DNA of 64,000 nt from Pengzhenrongella sicca (GCF_017569225.1 NZ_CP071868.1:3162001-3226000), one strand, 5' to 3'. Numbered from the stretch's first letter, positions 17,611 through 26,896 are shown. Notes: a model not told the origin generated them from the sequence alone. Program-made: numbers and translations.

Positions 17611-18512
17611 ACGCCACCCTTCTTCTTGTCGCGGCCCTCGGTGGGCTCGTGGCGGGCGCTGTGGTGGTGGCCCTCGCCCAGCTCGGGACCGCGCATGTCG
17701 ACGTCAGCGACGCCTTCGAACGCATGACCCCACCGCGTGGGCGCCGCCTGCTCGCGACATCCGCGGCGAGCGCGACCGGCATTGAGCGGCTGGGGGTGTG
17801 GGCGATGCGCGTCCTGCCTCCCGGGATGTGGGCCAAGACCCCGACCCGCGAGCTCGTCCTGCTGCGCATCCCCCTGACCCGGTTCTACGCCGAGAAGATC
17901 ACCTTCGCGTTCCTCGGCCTGGTCATCCCACCCTTCCTGGTCACCTTGTTCGCGGTGCTGGGCCTGAAGTTGCCGGTCGTCATCCCCGCAGCGGCCAGCC
18001 TGGGTCTGGCCGTGGTGATGTTCTTCATCCCGAACTACAACGCGATCGACGACGCCAAGAAGGCGCGACTCGAGTTTCGCCGCGCCCTGTCGGCGTACAT
18101 CGATCTCGTCGCCACCGAACGCCACAACGGCGCCGGGGCGCGTCAAGCGATGGAGTCCGCCGCCGACATCGCGAACTCCTGGGTCTTCGCCCGCCTCGGC
18201 GAAGAACTTCGCCGCTCCCGGTGGTCCGGTGCGTCGCCCTGGGATGCGCTGCGCACCCTGTCCGACGAACTCGCACTGCCCGAGCTCGCCGACTTCGCCG
18301 ACATCATGCGCCTGTCCGGGACCGAGAGCGTCGCCGTCTACACCAACCTGCGGGCCCGCTCCGCAGCGCTGCGCGCCACCATGCTCACCGACGAACTCAC
18401 CGCAGCAAACGCCGCCGGCGAACGCATGACCATCCCCGGTTCGATGCTCGGCGTCGTGTTCATGGCCCTGCTCCTCGCCCCCGCCATCCTCGGCCTCTTC
18501 GCGAAAACCTAG
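17607..18512 (+). CDS. TadC-like type II secretion F domain protein
   Basis: This protein of about 301 residues starts at a GTG that overlaps the stop of the TadB gene. It has an N-terminal helix, a helix pair around 85-135, a cytoplasmic T2SSF domain (RALSAYIDLVATERHNGAGARQ) and a C-terminal helix ending LLAPAILGLFAKT. This is the second half of the pilus platform. The 94-base gap after it, which breaks the chain of overlapping genes, contains a C-run. Confidence 0.88.
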   Translation: MNATLLLVAALGGLVAGAVVVALAQLGTAHVDVSDAFERMTPPRGRRLLATSAASATGIERLGVWAMRVLPPGMWAKTPTRELVLLRIPLTRFYAEKITFAFLGLVIPPFLVTLFAVLGLKLPVVIPAAASLGLAVVMFFIPNYNAIDDAKKARLEFRRALSAYIDLVATERHNGAGARQAMESAADIANSWVFARLGEELRRSRWSGASPWDALRTLSDELALPELADFADIMRLSGTESVAVYTNLRARSAALRATMLTDELTAANAAGERMTIPGSMLGVVFMALLLAPAILGLFAKT

Positions 18513-18556
18513 CCATCACGAACGCGCCACTTTCAGCGCAGGAAGGTCCCCGGACG

Positions 18557-18571
18557 CCCCCCCCCCCCCCC
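18557..18571 (+). repeat. Run of 15 C upstream of the pilin gene
   Basis: Fifteen consecutive C lie between the TadC stop and the pilin start, about 20 bases before the ribosome binding site. Such runs slip during replication and can set expression of the gene after them. A miscalled run length in the assembly is the obvious alternative, but would not alter any coding frame here. Confidence 0.9.
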
Positions 18572-18605
18572 AAAATCCACCGCACTGAAGGAAGGACGAA
18601 CCATC

Positions 18606-18794
18606 GTGCCTCATCTCCTGGCCGCCTTGACCGTGCTCAAGGCATTGCTGACCAACACCTACGACGACGACCCCGAGCGTGGGTCGGTCACCATCGAGCA
18701 TGTCCTGTGGGCGGCCGCGGTCATCGCGATCGTCGGCATCGTCGTGGCCGCGATCAACGCCTATGTCACCGCCCAGACCGCCCTCATCACCTGA
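18606..18794 (+). CDS. Flp-like pilin subunit
   Basis: This 62-residue protein has a GTG start with GGAAGGA upstream. After a charged leader it has a prepilin-type processing site, ERG followed by SVTIE, with Glu at +5. The hydrophobic helix VLWAAAVIAIVGIVVAAI comes next and the tail is very short, as in Flp pilins. It would be cut by a prepilin peptidase, whose gene is not in the window. It sits directly after TadC. Confidence 0.8.
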   Translation: MPHLLAALTVLKALLTNTYDDDPERGSVTIEHVLWAAAVIAIVGIVVAAINAYVTAQTALIT

Positions 18795-18846
18795 GGGCCG
18801 CCGCCCGCGGCGCCCGCGACCTGGCCCGCGCCACCGGCGCGGCCGG

Positions 18847-19230
18847 GTGCACGAGCGTGAGCACGAGCGTGGGTCGGGTTCGATCGAGATGCTCCTCGTC
18901 CTACCCGCGCTGTTCACCATCGTGATCCTCGCCATCCAGGGCGCGTTCTACTACCACGCGCACACCCTGGCGATCGCAGCCGCCCAAGAAGGAGCCCGCA
19001 CCGCCGGCGCCCTGAACTCCACCGCCGCCCACGGCGCCGCCGCCGCAGCGGACTTCATCGCCGATGTCGGTGGCGACGACGTCCTCACGGGCGTCGAGGT
19101 CGGCGCCGAGCGCACCGACACCTCCGCCCGGATCACCGTCGACGGGTACTCCGCATCCCTGATCCCGGGGTGGAACCCGCCCATCCAGGCCGCAGCGACC
19201 GTTCCCGTCGAAAGGGTGACCCCACCATGA
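18847..19230 (+). CDS. TadE-like pseudopilin
   Basis: This protein of about 127 residues follows the pilin. It has a short charged leader, a prepilin-like site (RG then SGSIE, Glu at +5), one membrane helix (MLLVLPALFTIVILAI) and an exported domain. The GTG at 18847 is chosen because TadE leaders are short; the frame is open upstream. The stop overlaps the next ATG (ATGA). Confidence 0.8.
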   Translation: MHEREHERGSGSIEMLLVLPALFTIVILAIQGAFYYHAHTLAIAAAQEGARTAGALNSTAAHGAAAAADFIADVGGDDVLTGVEVGAERTDTSARITVDGYSASLIPGWNPPIQAAATVPVERVTPP

Positions 19231-19712
19231 CCACCCACCCGCGCCCATTCGGGTCCCAGCTCCCGCGCCGACGACTGCGCCAACGATGGGACCGCGGCGA
19301 CGAGCAGGGGTCAGCTGCGGTCGAGGCGGTAATCCTGGTGCCCGCGTTCGCGCTGTTCATCGGGCTCCTCGTCTTCGCCGGGCGCACCGCCGTCGCCCAC
19401 CAAGGAATGCAGGCCGTCGCCGCCGACGCAGCCCGGTCGGCGTCCATGGCCCGGACGCCCGCCAGCGCGCAAGCAGGCGCTGAGGAGGCCATCACCTACT
19501 CCCTCGCCAACAACAACCTGCGGTGCGCGACGAGTTCCGTTGAGCTCGACGTGTCCGGGTTCTCGGCACCGATCGGAACACCCGGGATGGTCACTGCCAC
19601 GGTGACCTGCACCCTCAACCTTGGCGACCTGGCAGTTCCCGGCGTCCCCGGAACCCACACGGTCAGCGCGAGCATGGTCAGCGTCGTCGACACCTGGAGA
19701 TCGGCCCCATGA
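19227..19712 (+). CDS. TadE/TadF-like pseudopilin
   Basis: This 161-residue protein has a basic leader, a prepilin-like site (QG then SAAVE, Glu at +5), a helix (AVILVPAFALFIGLLVFAG) and an exported domain with two Cys. ATGA overlaps join it to both neighbouring genes. The family is TadE-like by the helix and Glu motif. Confidence 0.8.
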   Translation: MTTHPRPFGSQLPRRRLRQRWDRGDEQGSAAVEAVILVPAFALFIGLLVFAGRTAVAHQGMQAVAADAARSASMARTPASAQAGAEEAITYSLANNNLRCATSSVELDVSGFSAPIGTPGMVTATVTCTLNLGDLAVPGVPGTHTVSASMVSVVDTWRSAP

Positions 19713-20164
19713 ACCGGTTCCGGCACCTGGTGCGGATCCGCTACCAGGCTTTGGCGCGTGACGACCGCGGGTCGGTGTCCGTGTGGGCGGCGACCTCCGC
19801 GGTCATCATGATCATCTGCGTCGGGATCGCCGTCGACCTCGGCGGCCAGGTACGCGCTCAACAGCAGGCGCGCGACCTCGCCGCCCAAGCAGCGCGCGTC
19901 GGCGGGCAGCACCTTGACGACTCGGCTATCTCGGGCCGCTACCCGCTGGTCGCCATCGCCCAGGCCAAGTCCGCCGCCGGCAACTACCTGACCGCGGCCG
20001 AGGTCACCGGGACGGTCACCATCACCGATGCCACCACCATCCGAGTTGCGGTGACCGACACCTACAGCCCCCTGTTCCTCGGCATCGTCGGGATCGCAGA
20101 CCTCACCGTCACCGGGGACGCCACCGCCCGCGTGATCCGCACGATGGGAGAGACCGAACAATGA
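19709..20164 (+). CDS. TadG-like (TadE/G) pilus-associated protein
   Basis: This 151-residue protein has a leader ending DRGSVSVWAA, one helix (TSAVIMIICVGIAVDLGG) and an exported domain. Its processing-site region has Trp where the other two have Glu, so it may not be cleaved like a pilin. The helix plus DLGGQVRAQQQARDLAAQAA matches the N-terminus of TadG-type proteins. It overlaps both neighbours by 4 bases. Confidence 0.75.
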   Translation: MNRFRHLVRIRYQALARDDRGSVSVWAATSAVIMIICVGIAVDLGGQVRAQQQARDLAAQAARVGGQHLDDSAISGRYPLVAIAQAKSAAGNYLTAAEVTGTVTITDATTIRVAVTDTYSPLFLGIVGIADLTVTGDATARVIRTMGETEQ

Positions 20165-23100
20165 CCACGCTCACCCGCCGGCTCCTCGGCCTGCTCACCA
20201 CCGTCGGGCTTGTGGGGTTCGCGGCCGGGATCCCGTTCGGGCTCACGTCGTTCGGGCTCAGCCCGGTGGACATCCTCACCCACCGCATCTGGTCGAACCT
20301 GTTCGAGCCCGACGACGCGACCATGGCGTGGGTCGGCACCGCCATCCTCGTATGGGCCATCTGGGCGGTGCTCGTGGCCTGCCTGGTCGTCGAGCTCGTC
20401 GCTGCCCTCCGCAAGATCGACCCACCAGATCTGCGCGGGCTCACCGTGCCCCAGAGCGCAACTCGAACCCTGCTCACCTGGGCCTCGCTGCTCTTCATCG
20501 CCGTACCCGCCGTCACCGCCTCAATCCCGGCCGGACCCGCATCCGCGTCAGCGGGCGCCGACGTTCCCGCGATCGCGACAACGGCACCACTGCGTCCGGA
20601 CCAGGCGCGTGCTTCCACCGGTGCGCCCGGCGCGGAGGCGCCTCGACCGGCCGGTCCGGTCGCGTCACGGCCCGCGCCCGCCGCGCGCGTGAGCGCCCCC
20701 GCACCTGGCACGACCGTGTATGAGGTCAAACGCGGGGACAGCCTATGGAAGATCGCCGAGACCATGCTCGGCGACCCCATGCGCTACCTCGAGATCGAAG
20801 CACTGAACGCCGAACTGCTCGGCGGACAGCCGGGCTTCATCGCACCACCCATGTTGCTGACACTGCCGGGCGATGCCCGCCCTGCGGAGGCCACCCCCGC
20901 CGCCGGCGCCACCTACGCCGTCCAAGCCGGTGACACGCTCTCCCAGATCGCCCATGACGAACTCGGGGACGCCTCCCGCTACCCCGAGATCTTCGAAGCG
21001 TCCACGACCATCATCCAACCGGGCGGCGAGAAACTGACGGACCCTGACCTCATCAAACCGGGTTGGACCCTCGACATCGCCACACCCAAGAACGGAGCCG
21101 CACCACCGGCCGCGACGGGCACCGGCGAGCCAGCGAATCCGCCATCAGCCGATCTCCCGACGCCGCAGACGCCGGCGACCGAACCCGACGCCGGCCCACC
21201 ACCGGCAGCGACTCCTTCGACCACACAAGGCACCGGTGATTCGCCGCCACCAGCTCCTCCTACCACCGACGTCGACGTCGACGTCCCAGAGTCGGGCGAG
21301 CTGGTGCAGGCTGACGACGCCCAGGTCGAGACGGCGCCGGGGTGGCTCCTACCCGGACTCAGCGGGGCCGGAGCGCTGCTGGCCGGAGCGCTGCTGCTCA
21401 CCGTGCGCGCGCACCGGCGCACGCAACTGCGCTACCGCAAACCCGGCCAGATACTGCAACCGCCGCCCCCCGGCCTGCTCGCTGTCGACCGCACCGCCGA
21501 AGCGTCGGGAACCCCGACCGCCCCACAGATCCAGACACTCGACGCCCTGCTGCGTGAACTGGCCACGACGTACCCGAATCCGCAGCAGTACCCGCCCATC
21601 GTCACCGTGGAACTCACGGCCACCCACGCTCGGATCCACCTCACCGCAGATGCAATCCTCCCCGAGCCGTGGAATGGCGACGCCCGCGACTGGTCCGCAC
21701 CGCTCACCGAACGCGCCCCAGCAACGGGTATCCCGCCCTACCCGCTCCTGGTCACGGTCGGCCAGTCCGCCGAAGGACACCTGTGGCTCCTCAATCTCGA
21801 ACAGGTTGGATTGCTCGCCATCACCGGAGACACCGAACGCGCCAAAGCGTTCGGACGGTATTTGGCCGCAGAACTCGCTCTGAACCCGTGGTCGGTCCTC
21901 GTCAGCGTGCACGCCATCGGATTTGGCGACGAGCTTGCCCTGATCGATCCGCTGCGCTACACCCACTACCGCGTCGACGACCCCGACGCTCTAGACGAGA
22001 TCACCCGAGCCGTCGACCCCGCAGGCGGCGTCGTGGGATACGACCCAGAAACCTTCCACGTCCTCCTGGCCGCCACCACCGAGCACGCGACCACCGCCGC
22101 GGGAGTGCGGGCCATCGCCAAGGCCATTGCCACCCACCCCGCACGCCCCGGCGCAGCGGTCGTCATGGTCGGGGTCGCCAACCACGACTTCAGCGTCGAA
22201 GCGGCCACGACAGCCGAGGGTCGCCTGCTGATCCGATCACTTGGACTCGACCTCGACAGTGTCGGGCTCACCGCCGCCGAAGCCCGCGACTGCGCTTTGC
22301 TGGCAGCAACGACCGAGGAGGCTCCGTGCGTCCCGTACCCGATCGACCACACCGCCAGTTCCGGCATGGCCGCCGTGATCGACGCCGCCGGCGCGCTACG
22401 CCCCCAACTCGTCAATGACCGCCCCGCGGACCCGACCACACCCGCCGGCGAGACCTCCCTCCTGCCCCTGCCCACCCAGACGTACGTCGACGTAACCCCA
22501 ACAACGGCGCAGGACATCCAAACGCTCGCACCCACAATCTCGGACGCAACGGCCAGCAGGGTCCTCGCGGTCTACCCCGACCTCGACGCTGACGTCGCCG
22601 AATGGGTCAAAGGGTCCGATTGCGCGAAACCGCGCCTCGCTCTTCTCGGGCCCGTGCAGGCGCACGGGCGCGGAGACCCGCACGCAGCCGCGAAGCGCCG
22701 ACCGTTCCTTACCGGACTGCTCGGCTACCTCGCCCTGCATCCCGCCGGAGTGACCTCCGACCAGATCAAAACGATCGCTGGAGCCGAGAACTACCGCAAC
22801 AACATCAAAGTTCTGCGCCGATGGATGGGCAAGAACCCGCGCACAGGCGACGACTACATCCCGTACGCCAGCAACACCCGCGCCGCGAAGGCTTGCGGCG
22901 AACCCCGCTACCAAGTCGACGACGTTCTCGTCGACTGGGACCTGTTCAAAGCCTTACGAGCCCGCGGCACCGCGCGAGGCGCAGGCAACGCAGGCATCAC
23001 CGACCTCGAGCTCGCTCTCGGGCTCGTCACCGGGGTGCCCTTCAGCCAGCGACACCCAGGGACATGGAAGTGGCTCGACGAGACCGAGCGCCTCGACCTC

Positions 23101-23472
23101 ATCGCCCCCTGCGCCATCGTCGATGTCGCCCACACCGTCGTCATCCACGCGCTCGCCATCGGGGACATCCCCATGGCCCGCCGCGCTGTCGACACCGCGA
23201 TCCTCGCCGCACCCGACGACGAAGCCGCACTCCTCGACCTCGTCGAGATCCTTCGCGCCGAGGGCCACCCCACCCTTGCACGCACCAAACTCCACGAGCG
23301 CATCATCAACCGCACCGAGGATCACCACGCGCCGATCGACCTGCCTGCACGCACCGCTGACGTCCTCGAAAAGCCCAAGCACATGGGGATCAACGGCACG
23401 GCACCGGGTAACGGCGCCACAGCCAATAACCAGAGGGAGGGACGAGCTACTCGCACGCCGACCACACCTTGA
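20161..23472 (+). CDS. Membrane LysM-BTAD protein ending the Tad-like operon
   Basis: This 1,103-residue protein has membrane helices around 8-28, 58-80 and 102-120. Two external LysM domains follow: EVKRGDSLWKIAETML near 185 and AVQAGDTLSQIAHDEL near 255. After a long Pro/Thr linker there is a further helix (about 395-415). The cytoplasmic C-terminal half ends in a bacterial transcriptional activator (BTAD/tetratricopeptide-like) domain. LysM binds peptidoglycan, so the protein could link wall sensing or anchoring to a cytoplasmic partner. It overlaps the preceding gene by ATGA. Such fusions accompany Tad-like operons in actinobacteria; no function is assigned. Confidence 0.85.
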   Translation: MTTLTRRLLGLLTTVGLVGFAAGIPFGLTSFGLSPVDILTHRIWSNLFEPDDATMAWVGTAILVWAIWAVLVACLVVELVAALRKIDPPDLRGLTVPQSATRTLLTWASLLFIAVPAVTASIPAGPASASAGADVPAIATTAPLRPDQARASTGAPGAEAPRPAGPVASRPAPAARVSAPAPGTTVYEVKRGDSLWKIAETMLGDPMRYLEIEALNAELLGGQPGFIAPPMLLTLPGDARPAEATPAAGATYAVQAGDTLSQIAHDELGDASRYPEIFEASTTIIQPGGEKLTDPDLIKPGWTLDIATPKNGAAPPAATGTGEPANPPSADLPTPQTPATEPDAGPPPAATPSTTQGTGDSPPPAPPTTDVDVDVPESGELVQADDAQVETAPGWLLPGLSGAGALLAGALLLTVRAHRRTQLRYRKPGQILQPPPPGLLAVDRTAEASGTPTAPQIQTLDALLRELATTYPNPQQYPPIVTVELTATHARIHLTADAILPEPWNGDARDWSAPLTERAPATGIPPYPLLVTVGQSAEGHLWLLNLEQVGLLAITGDTERAKAFGRYLAAELALNPWSVLVSVHAIGFGDELALIDPLRYTHYRVDDPDALDEITRAVDPAGGVVGYDPETFHVLLAATTEHATTAAGVRAIAKAIATHPARPGAAVVMVGVANHDFSVEAATTAEGRLLIRSLGLDLDSVGLTAAEARDCALLAATTEEAPCVPYPIDHTASSGMAAVIDAAGALRPQLVNDRPADPTTPAGETSLLPLPTQTYVDVTPTTAQDIQTLAPTISDATASRVLAVYPDLDADVAEWVKGSDCAKPRLALLGPVQAHGRGDPHAAAKRRPFLTGLLGYLALHPAGVTSDQIKTIAGAENYRNNIKVLRRWMGKNPRTGDDYIPYASNTRAAKACGEPRYQVDDVLVDWDLFKALRARGTARGAGNAGITDLELALGLVTGVPFSQRHPGTWKWLDETERLDLIAPCAIVDVAHTVVIHALAIGDIPMARRAVDTAILAAPDDEAALLDLVEILRAEGHPTLARTKLHERIINRTEDHHAPIDLPARTADVLEKPKHMGINGTAPGNGATANNQREGRATRTPTTP

Positions 23473-23821
23473 CGACAGCTGTGTCGCATCTCAACGCGAG
23501 GTTGACCTGGATTTGACCACAAGCTCGTCGCCTGACTCGTCGACTTCGTAGGCGATGAGCGTCCGCTGCGTGAAGGCGCCCGGCAGTCGCGCTGCCCTGC
23601 GCGAGGACTTGGCGACACTCTCGGGTAGTCGCAGACGTACCTACCGGAGCCGGGCGAGTCCCCCGCTGGAGGGAGGTGGTTCGGGTCCTGCGGGGGGCGC
23701 GTGAGGAGACTTCCGTGCGCGAGGGTCGATGCATGAACACTCACGTGTCGCCAGAGCATCGCCCAGGAGAATCGGGAGAGGCCCACCGGTGTGGTGGTCC
23801 TCGGGCGTGGCGGGGAAGAGG
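23473..23821. other. Boundary region after the Tad-like operon
   Basis: About 350 bases carry no supported gene. A short protein-like frame on the minus strand around 23500-23640 has no start. This may be the right edge of the transfer module, since the next genes are ordinary chromosomal types, but no attachment site or direct repeat was recognised. Confidence 0.3.
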
Positions 23822-24484
23822 GTGATCGATTGGATGTTTGCCCTTGGGGGCTCGCCTCTCACTGTTCTTGGGCTCTACCTGCTCGTCACGTTGGATGGGA
23901 TCTTGCCGGTCGTTCCGAGCGAGTCTGTGGTGATAGCGCTCGCGGCACTGGCCGTCTCGGGTGGCGGCTCGAGCCTGGCGGTCGTGCTTCTTGTGGCGGC
24001 GGCAGGTGCCTTTACCGGGGATCAGCTCGCCTACGTGATCGGACGCGGGGTCGGGCTGCGGAGCATTCCGTTGCTGCGCGGACGGCGAGGGCGTGCAGCC
24101 CTTGATTGGGCGGCCGACACCCTCATACAACGAGGCCCGTCCTTCCTTCTTGCGGCCCGGTTCATCCCGGGTGGGCGGGTCGTCGCGAGCGTCGCGGCAG
24201 GGGGGTTGCACTACCCCCGCCGGCGGTTCGTCGCGGTGACCTCGGTGAGTGCAGTCACTTGGTCGCTGTACGTCGCCGCACTCGGGATCGGCGCCGGTAC
24301 GTGGTTCGCGGGCCAACCGGTCCTGGCGATCGGAGTCGGGATCGCGGGTGGCGCTCTCGTTGGATTGCTGGTCGATCGGTTGTTCCGGCGCCAGCGCAAC
24401 CGTGCGAAGACCGTGAGCACGGCGTCCCGCGCGACGATGGGTGCAACCGCTGGGCGCACCCCCGAGGGTCCGGGGCGCTCCTGA
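23822..24484 (+). CDS. DedA/VTT family membrane protein
   Basis: This protein of about 220 residues starts at GTG 23822 (VIDWMFALGGSP, similar to family starts) with GGGGA upstream; ATG 23834 is the alternative. It has an N-terminal re-entrant/helix region (DGILPVVPSESVVIALAAL), the conserved GDQLAYVIGRGVG and RFIPGGRVVASVAAG motifs, and C-terminal helices. DedA proteins act as lipid or proton-coupled membrane transporters. The basic tail is probably cytoplasmic. Confidence 0.85.
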   Translation: MIDWMFALGGSPLTVLGLYLLVTLDGILPVVPSESVVIALAALAVSGGGSSLAVVLLVAAAGAFTGDQLAYVIGRGVGLRSIPLLRGRRGRAALDWAADTLIQRGPSFLLAARFIPGGRVVASVAAGGLHYPRRRFVAVTSVSAVTWSLYVAALGIGAGTWFAGQPVLAIGVGIAGGALVGLLVDRLFRRQRNRAKTVSTASRATMGATAGRTPEGPGRS

Positions 24485-24590
24485 CCTGTAGTTCCCATTG
24501 TCCCGATCAGTTTGTCTCCCCCGGGAGAGGGAGACGGTCGGGGTCGCGCGGGGGGCGTGGGCCGAGTCGACGGTGCGGCACGATCACTTC

Positions 24591-25871
24591 ATGCCCCTCC
24601 TCGCGTCGCCAGCAGAGCGCCCAGATCTGGACCGTACGGGTCAAGCACGCCCGTGGTACGGGCCGGCGTTCGTCGCGCTTCTTGTCGCAGTCCTGATTAT
24701 CACGACGCCCATGTCGAGCCCGATGTCCGGACTGTGGGGAAGCGCCTGGGCCGGCAGTGTGGGCGCCGGGTGGCTCGTCATGCTGATGCTGGCTCGCGCG
24801 AGCGTGGTCGCCGGTGTCGTGCTCGCGCGGCGTCGGACGGCCTGGGCGACGGCGCTGGTCGCCTGGCCGTTCCTGTTCAGCCCCGTCATCGGCTTCTTCG
24901 AATGGGCGTGGTGGCTCGCGCTGCTCTGCGTAGCGGTCCTCGCGGCGGTAGACGGCCCGCGCCGGGCGCTCCTTCCGTTCGGCTGCACCCTGGCGGTTGC
25001 GATCGGGTACTGCCTGACGCGCGTGCCGGCGATGTTGCCCATCGGCCCGGTCACCGCGACGTCTCCGAACTCGGACGACGTCTGGATCAGCCTGGTGATC
25101 TACGTGCTCGCCTCGAGTGCTGCGGTGGCGATCGCCGTAGCGATCGGGATGATGCGCCGTTCGAAGATGCAGAGCGTCGTCGCGGCAGCCGATTCAAACC
25201 GTGCGCGTGAGGTGGCAACGATCGCCGGTGAACGCGCCCGCCTCGCCCGCGATCTGCACGACGTCGTCGCCCACCACATCTCGCTCGTCGCCGTGCGAGC
25301 CGAGAGCGCGCCGTTCATGCACCCGCAGCTCGGAGAGGCTGCCCGGACAGTCCTCGCGGACATCGCCCGCGACGCACGCGGCGCGCTCGACGAGCTGCGC
25401 CACGTGCTCGTGGTGCTGCAACGTACCGAGGAGCAGGCGGACACCGGCCGGTCTCCCCAGCCCGGCGCGGACGGCATCGCGAAACTCGTAGACGATGCCC
25501 GCGCGGCGGGCCAGGACGTCCACTTGACATGGTCCGGGGAGCGTCACGTGGCGGCAGCCCAGGGCTATGTGATGTTTCGCGCGATCCAGGAAGCCCTCAC
25601 GAACGCTCGTCGACATGCGCCAGGTTCCGCGGTCGACGTCGTCGTGACGGTCACGGACGCTGCCGTCACGGTCCGCATCTGCAATCCCGTCGATCCGCAG
25701 GCGACATCGCACGACCCCGGGAACGGGCTCGTCGGGATGCGTGAACGTGTTGAAGCTCTCGGTGGCGACCTGCAGGTCGACAACCACGACGGCACCTTCC
25801 GGGTGGTTGTTGACCTACCCATCGCGCCGGCTGCCGATGGCGCCGTGGGCGAAACGCTGGAGCTACGATGA
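24591..25871 (+). CDS. NarL-type sensor histidine kinase
   Basis: This 426-residue kinase has an N-terminal cytoplasmic tail and about five membrane helices with short loops (residues 25-185). A HisKA_3 dimerisation domain follows with phospho-acceptor motif ARDLHDVVAHHISL, then a HATPase domain (ALTNARRHAPGSAVDV and GNGLVGMRERVEALGG). The lack of a large external domain suggests sensing within the membrane. It overlaps the response regulator gene by ATGA. Confidence 0.92.
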   Translation: MPLLASPAERPDLDRTGQARPWYGPAFVALLVAVLIITTPMSSPMSGLWGSAWAGSVGAGWLVMLMLARASVVAGVVLARRRTAWATALVAWPFLFSPVIGFFEWAWWLALLCVAVLAAVDGPRRALLPFGCTLAVAIGYCLTRVPAMLPIGPVTATSPNSDDVWISLVIYVLASSAAVAIAVAIGMMRRSKMQSVVAAADSNRAREVATIAGERARLARDLHDVVAHHISLVAVRAESAPFMHPQLGEAARTVLADIARDARGALDELRHVLVVLQRTEEQADTGRSPQPGADGIAKLVDDARAAGQDVHLTWSGERHVAAAQGYVMFRAIQEALTNARRHAPGSAVDVVVTVTDAAVTVRICNPVDPQATSHDPGNGLVGMRERVEALGGDLQVDNHDGTFRVVVDLPIAPAADGAVGETLELR

Positions 25872-26506
25872 TCCGCATCGTTGTGGCCGACGATCAGCCC
25901 GTCGTGCGGGAGGGCTTCGCGGCGATCCTGAACTCTCAGGCCGACATGGAAGTGGTCGGTTCCGCTGCTGACGGACGGGAGCTGCTCGCACAGGTCGCCA
26001 AGCAGACCCCGGATATCGCCGTCGTCGACGTCCGCATGCCCGTACTGGACGGGATCGCTGCGACCGCGCAGATCACAGCTCGACACCCCCAGACCAAGGT
26101 CTTGATCCTGACCACCTTCGACCTTGACGAATTCGTCTACGAGGCGCTGCGCGCCGGAGCGAGCGGGTTCATGCTCAAAGACGCCCAGGCCGCACGACTC
26201 GTCGAGGGCGTACGCCTCGTCGCGGACGGGTCGATGCTGCTCGGGCCGAACGTCACGCGTCGACTCGTCAGCGACTTCGCAGACCATGCACCCGAGCCGC
26301 TTGCGGGCCTCGGCGACCTCACCCCGCGCGAGCACGACGTGCTACTGGCCATCGCTCGAGGCCTGTCGAACACCGAGATCGGGTCGGAACTCTTCGTCAC
26401 GGAGCAGACCGTCAAGTCCCATGTCGCGGCGATCCTACGCAAACTCCAGTGCCGTGACCGCATCCAGCTCGTGATCGCCGCGTACGAGTCCGGGCTCCTT
26501 CGCTAG
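25868..26506 (+). CDS. NarL/LuxR-type response regulator
   Basis: This 212-residue regulator has a receiver domain with acidic DD near 9-10, phospho-acceptor Asp in VVDVRMPVLDG (about 53), conserved Thr (LTTFD) and Lys (MLKDAQ). The C-terminal LuxR helix-turn-helix reads LTPREHDVLLAIARGLSN then TEQTVKSHVAAILRKL. It is co-translated with the kinase to its left. The targets are unknown; the neighbouring small membrane gene is a candidate. Confidence 0.93.
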   Translation: MIRIVVADDQPVVREGFAAILNSQADMEVVGSAADGRELLAQVAKQTPDIAVVDVRMPVLDGIAATAQITARHPQTKVLILTTFDLDEFVYEALRAGASGFMLKDAQAARLVEGVRLVADGSMLLGPNVTRRLVSDFADHAPEPLAGLGDLTPREHDVLLAIARGLSNTEIGSELFVTEQTVKSHVAAILRKLQCRDRIQLVIAAYESGLLR

Positions 26507-26628
26507 CAGATCCCGGACCGCCAGTGGCGATCCACACCTCGCGTGCCGGGAAGGGCATCGAATCACGCCGGGTAGCCCCGCAACACGCCCATCACCGCAC
26601 CCGACGCAGACGCGCGGCGAGTGCACTG

Positions 26629-26829
26629 TCAGAGCAGCATGCTCCAGGGGAATACCACCAATGCAGCCAGAATGACCACGATGGGGCGAAGTACTCGTTG
26701 TCGCATCTGGCGTGAATCGCGTCGACTCCTGTCGAGGTCACCGCTCTTCACGGCAACGAACTGGAGGACAACGAATGCGAACATGAGAGCGATGAATGCC
26801 AGCAACTGCACGCGGTCGGGACTACTCAT
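26629..26829 (-). CDS. Small two-helix membrane protein
   Basis: This 66-residue protein has two hydrophobic helices (LLAFIALMFAFVVLQFVAV and LRPIVVILAALVVFPWSMLL) joined by a basic loop. GAGAGG is spaced 5 bases before the ATG. It is convergent with the response regulator. No family is recognised. Confidence 0.6.
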   Translation of the reverse strand: MSSPDRVQLLAFIALMFAFVVLQFVAVKSGDLDRSRRDSRQMRQRVLRPIVVILAALVVFPWSMLL

Positions 26830-26878
26830 CGCTACCTCTCGAAGTCGACATCAACATAGACCTGCGCCGAGATCCACG

Positions 26879-26896
26879 GCACTGAACGACAGGTAA
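26879..26896. repeat. Dispersed palindromic motif copy A
   Basis: GCACTGAACGACAGGTAA, between the small membrane gene and the kinase remnant. Related to copies at 34646, 45761, 45793, 54991 and 60251. Confidence 0.5.
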
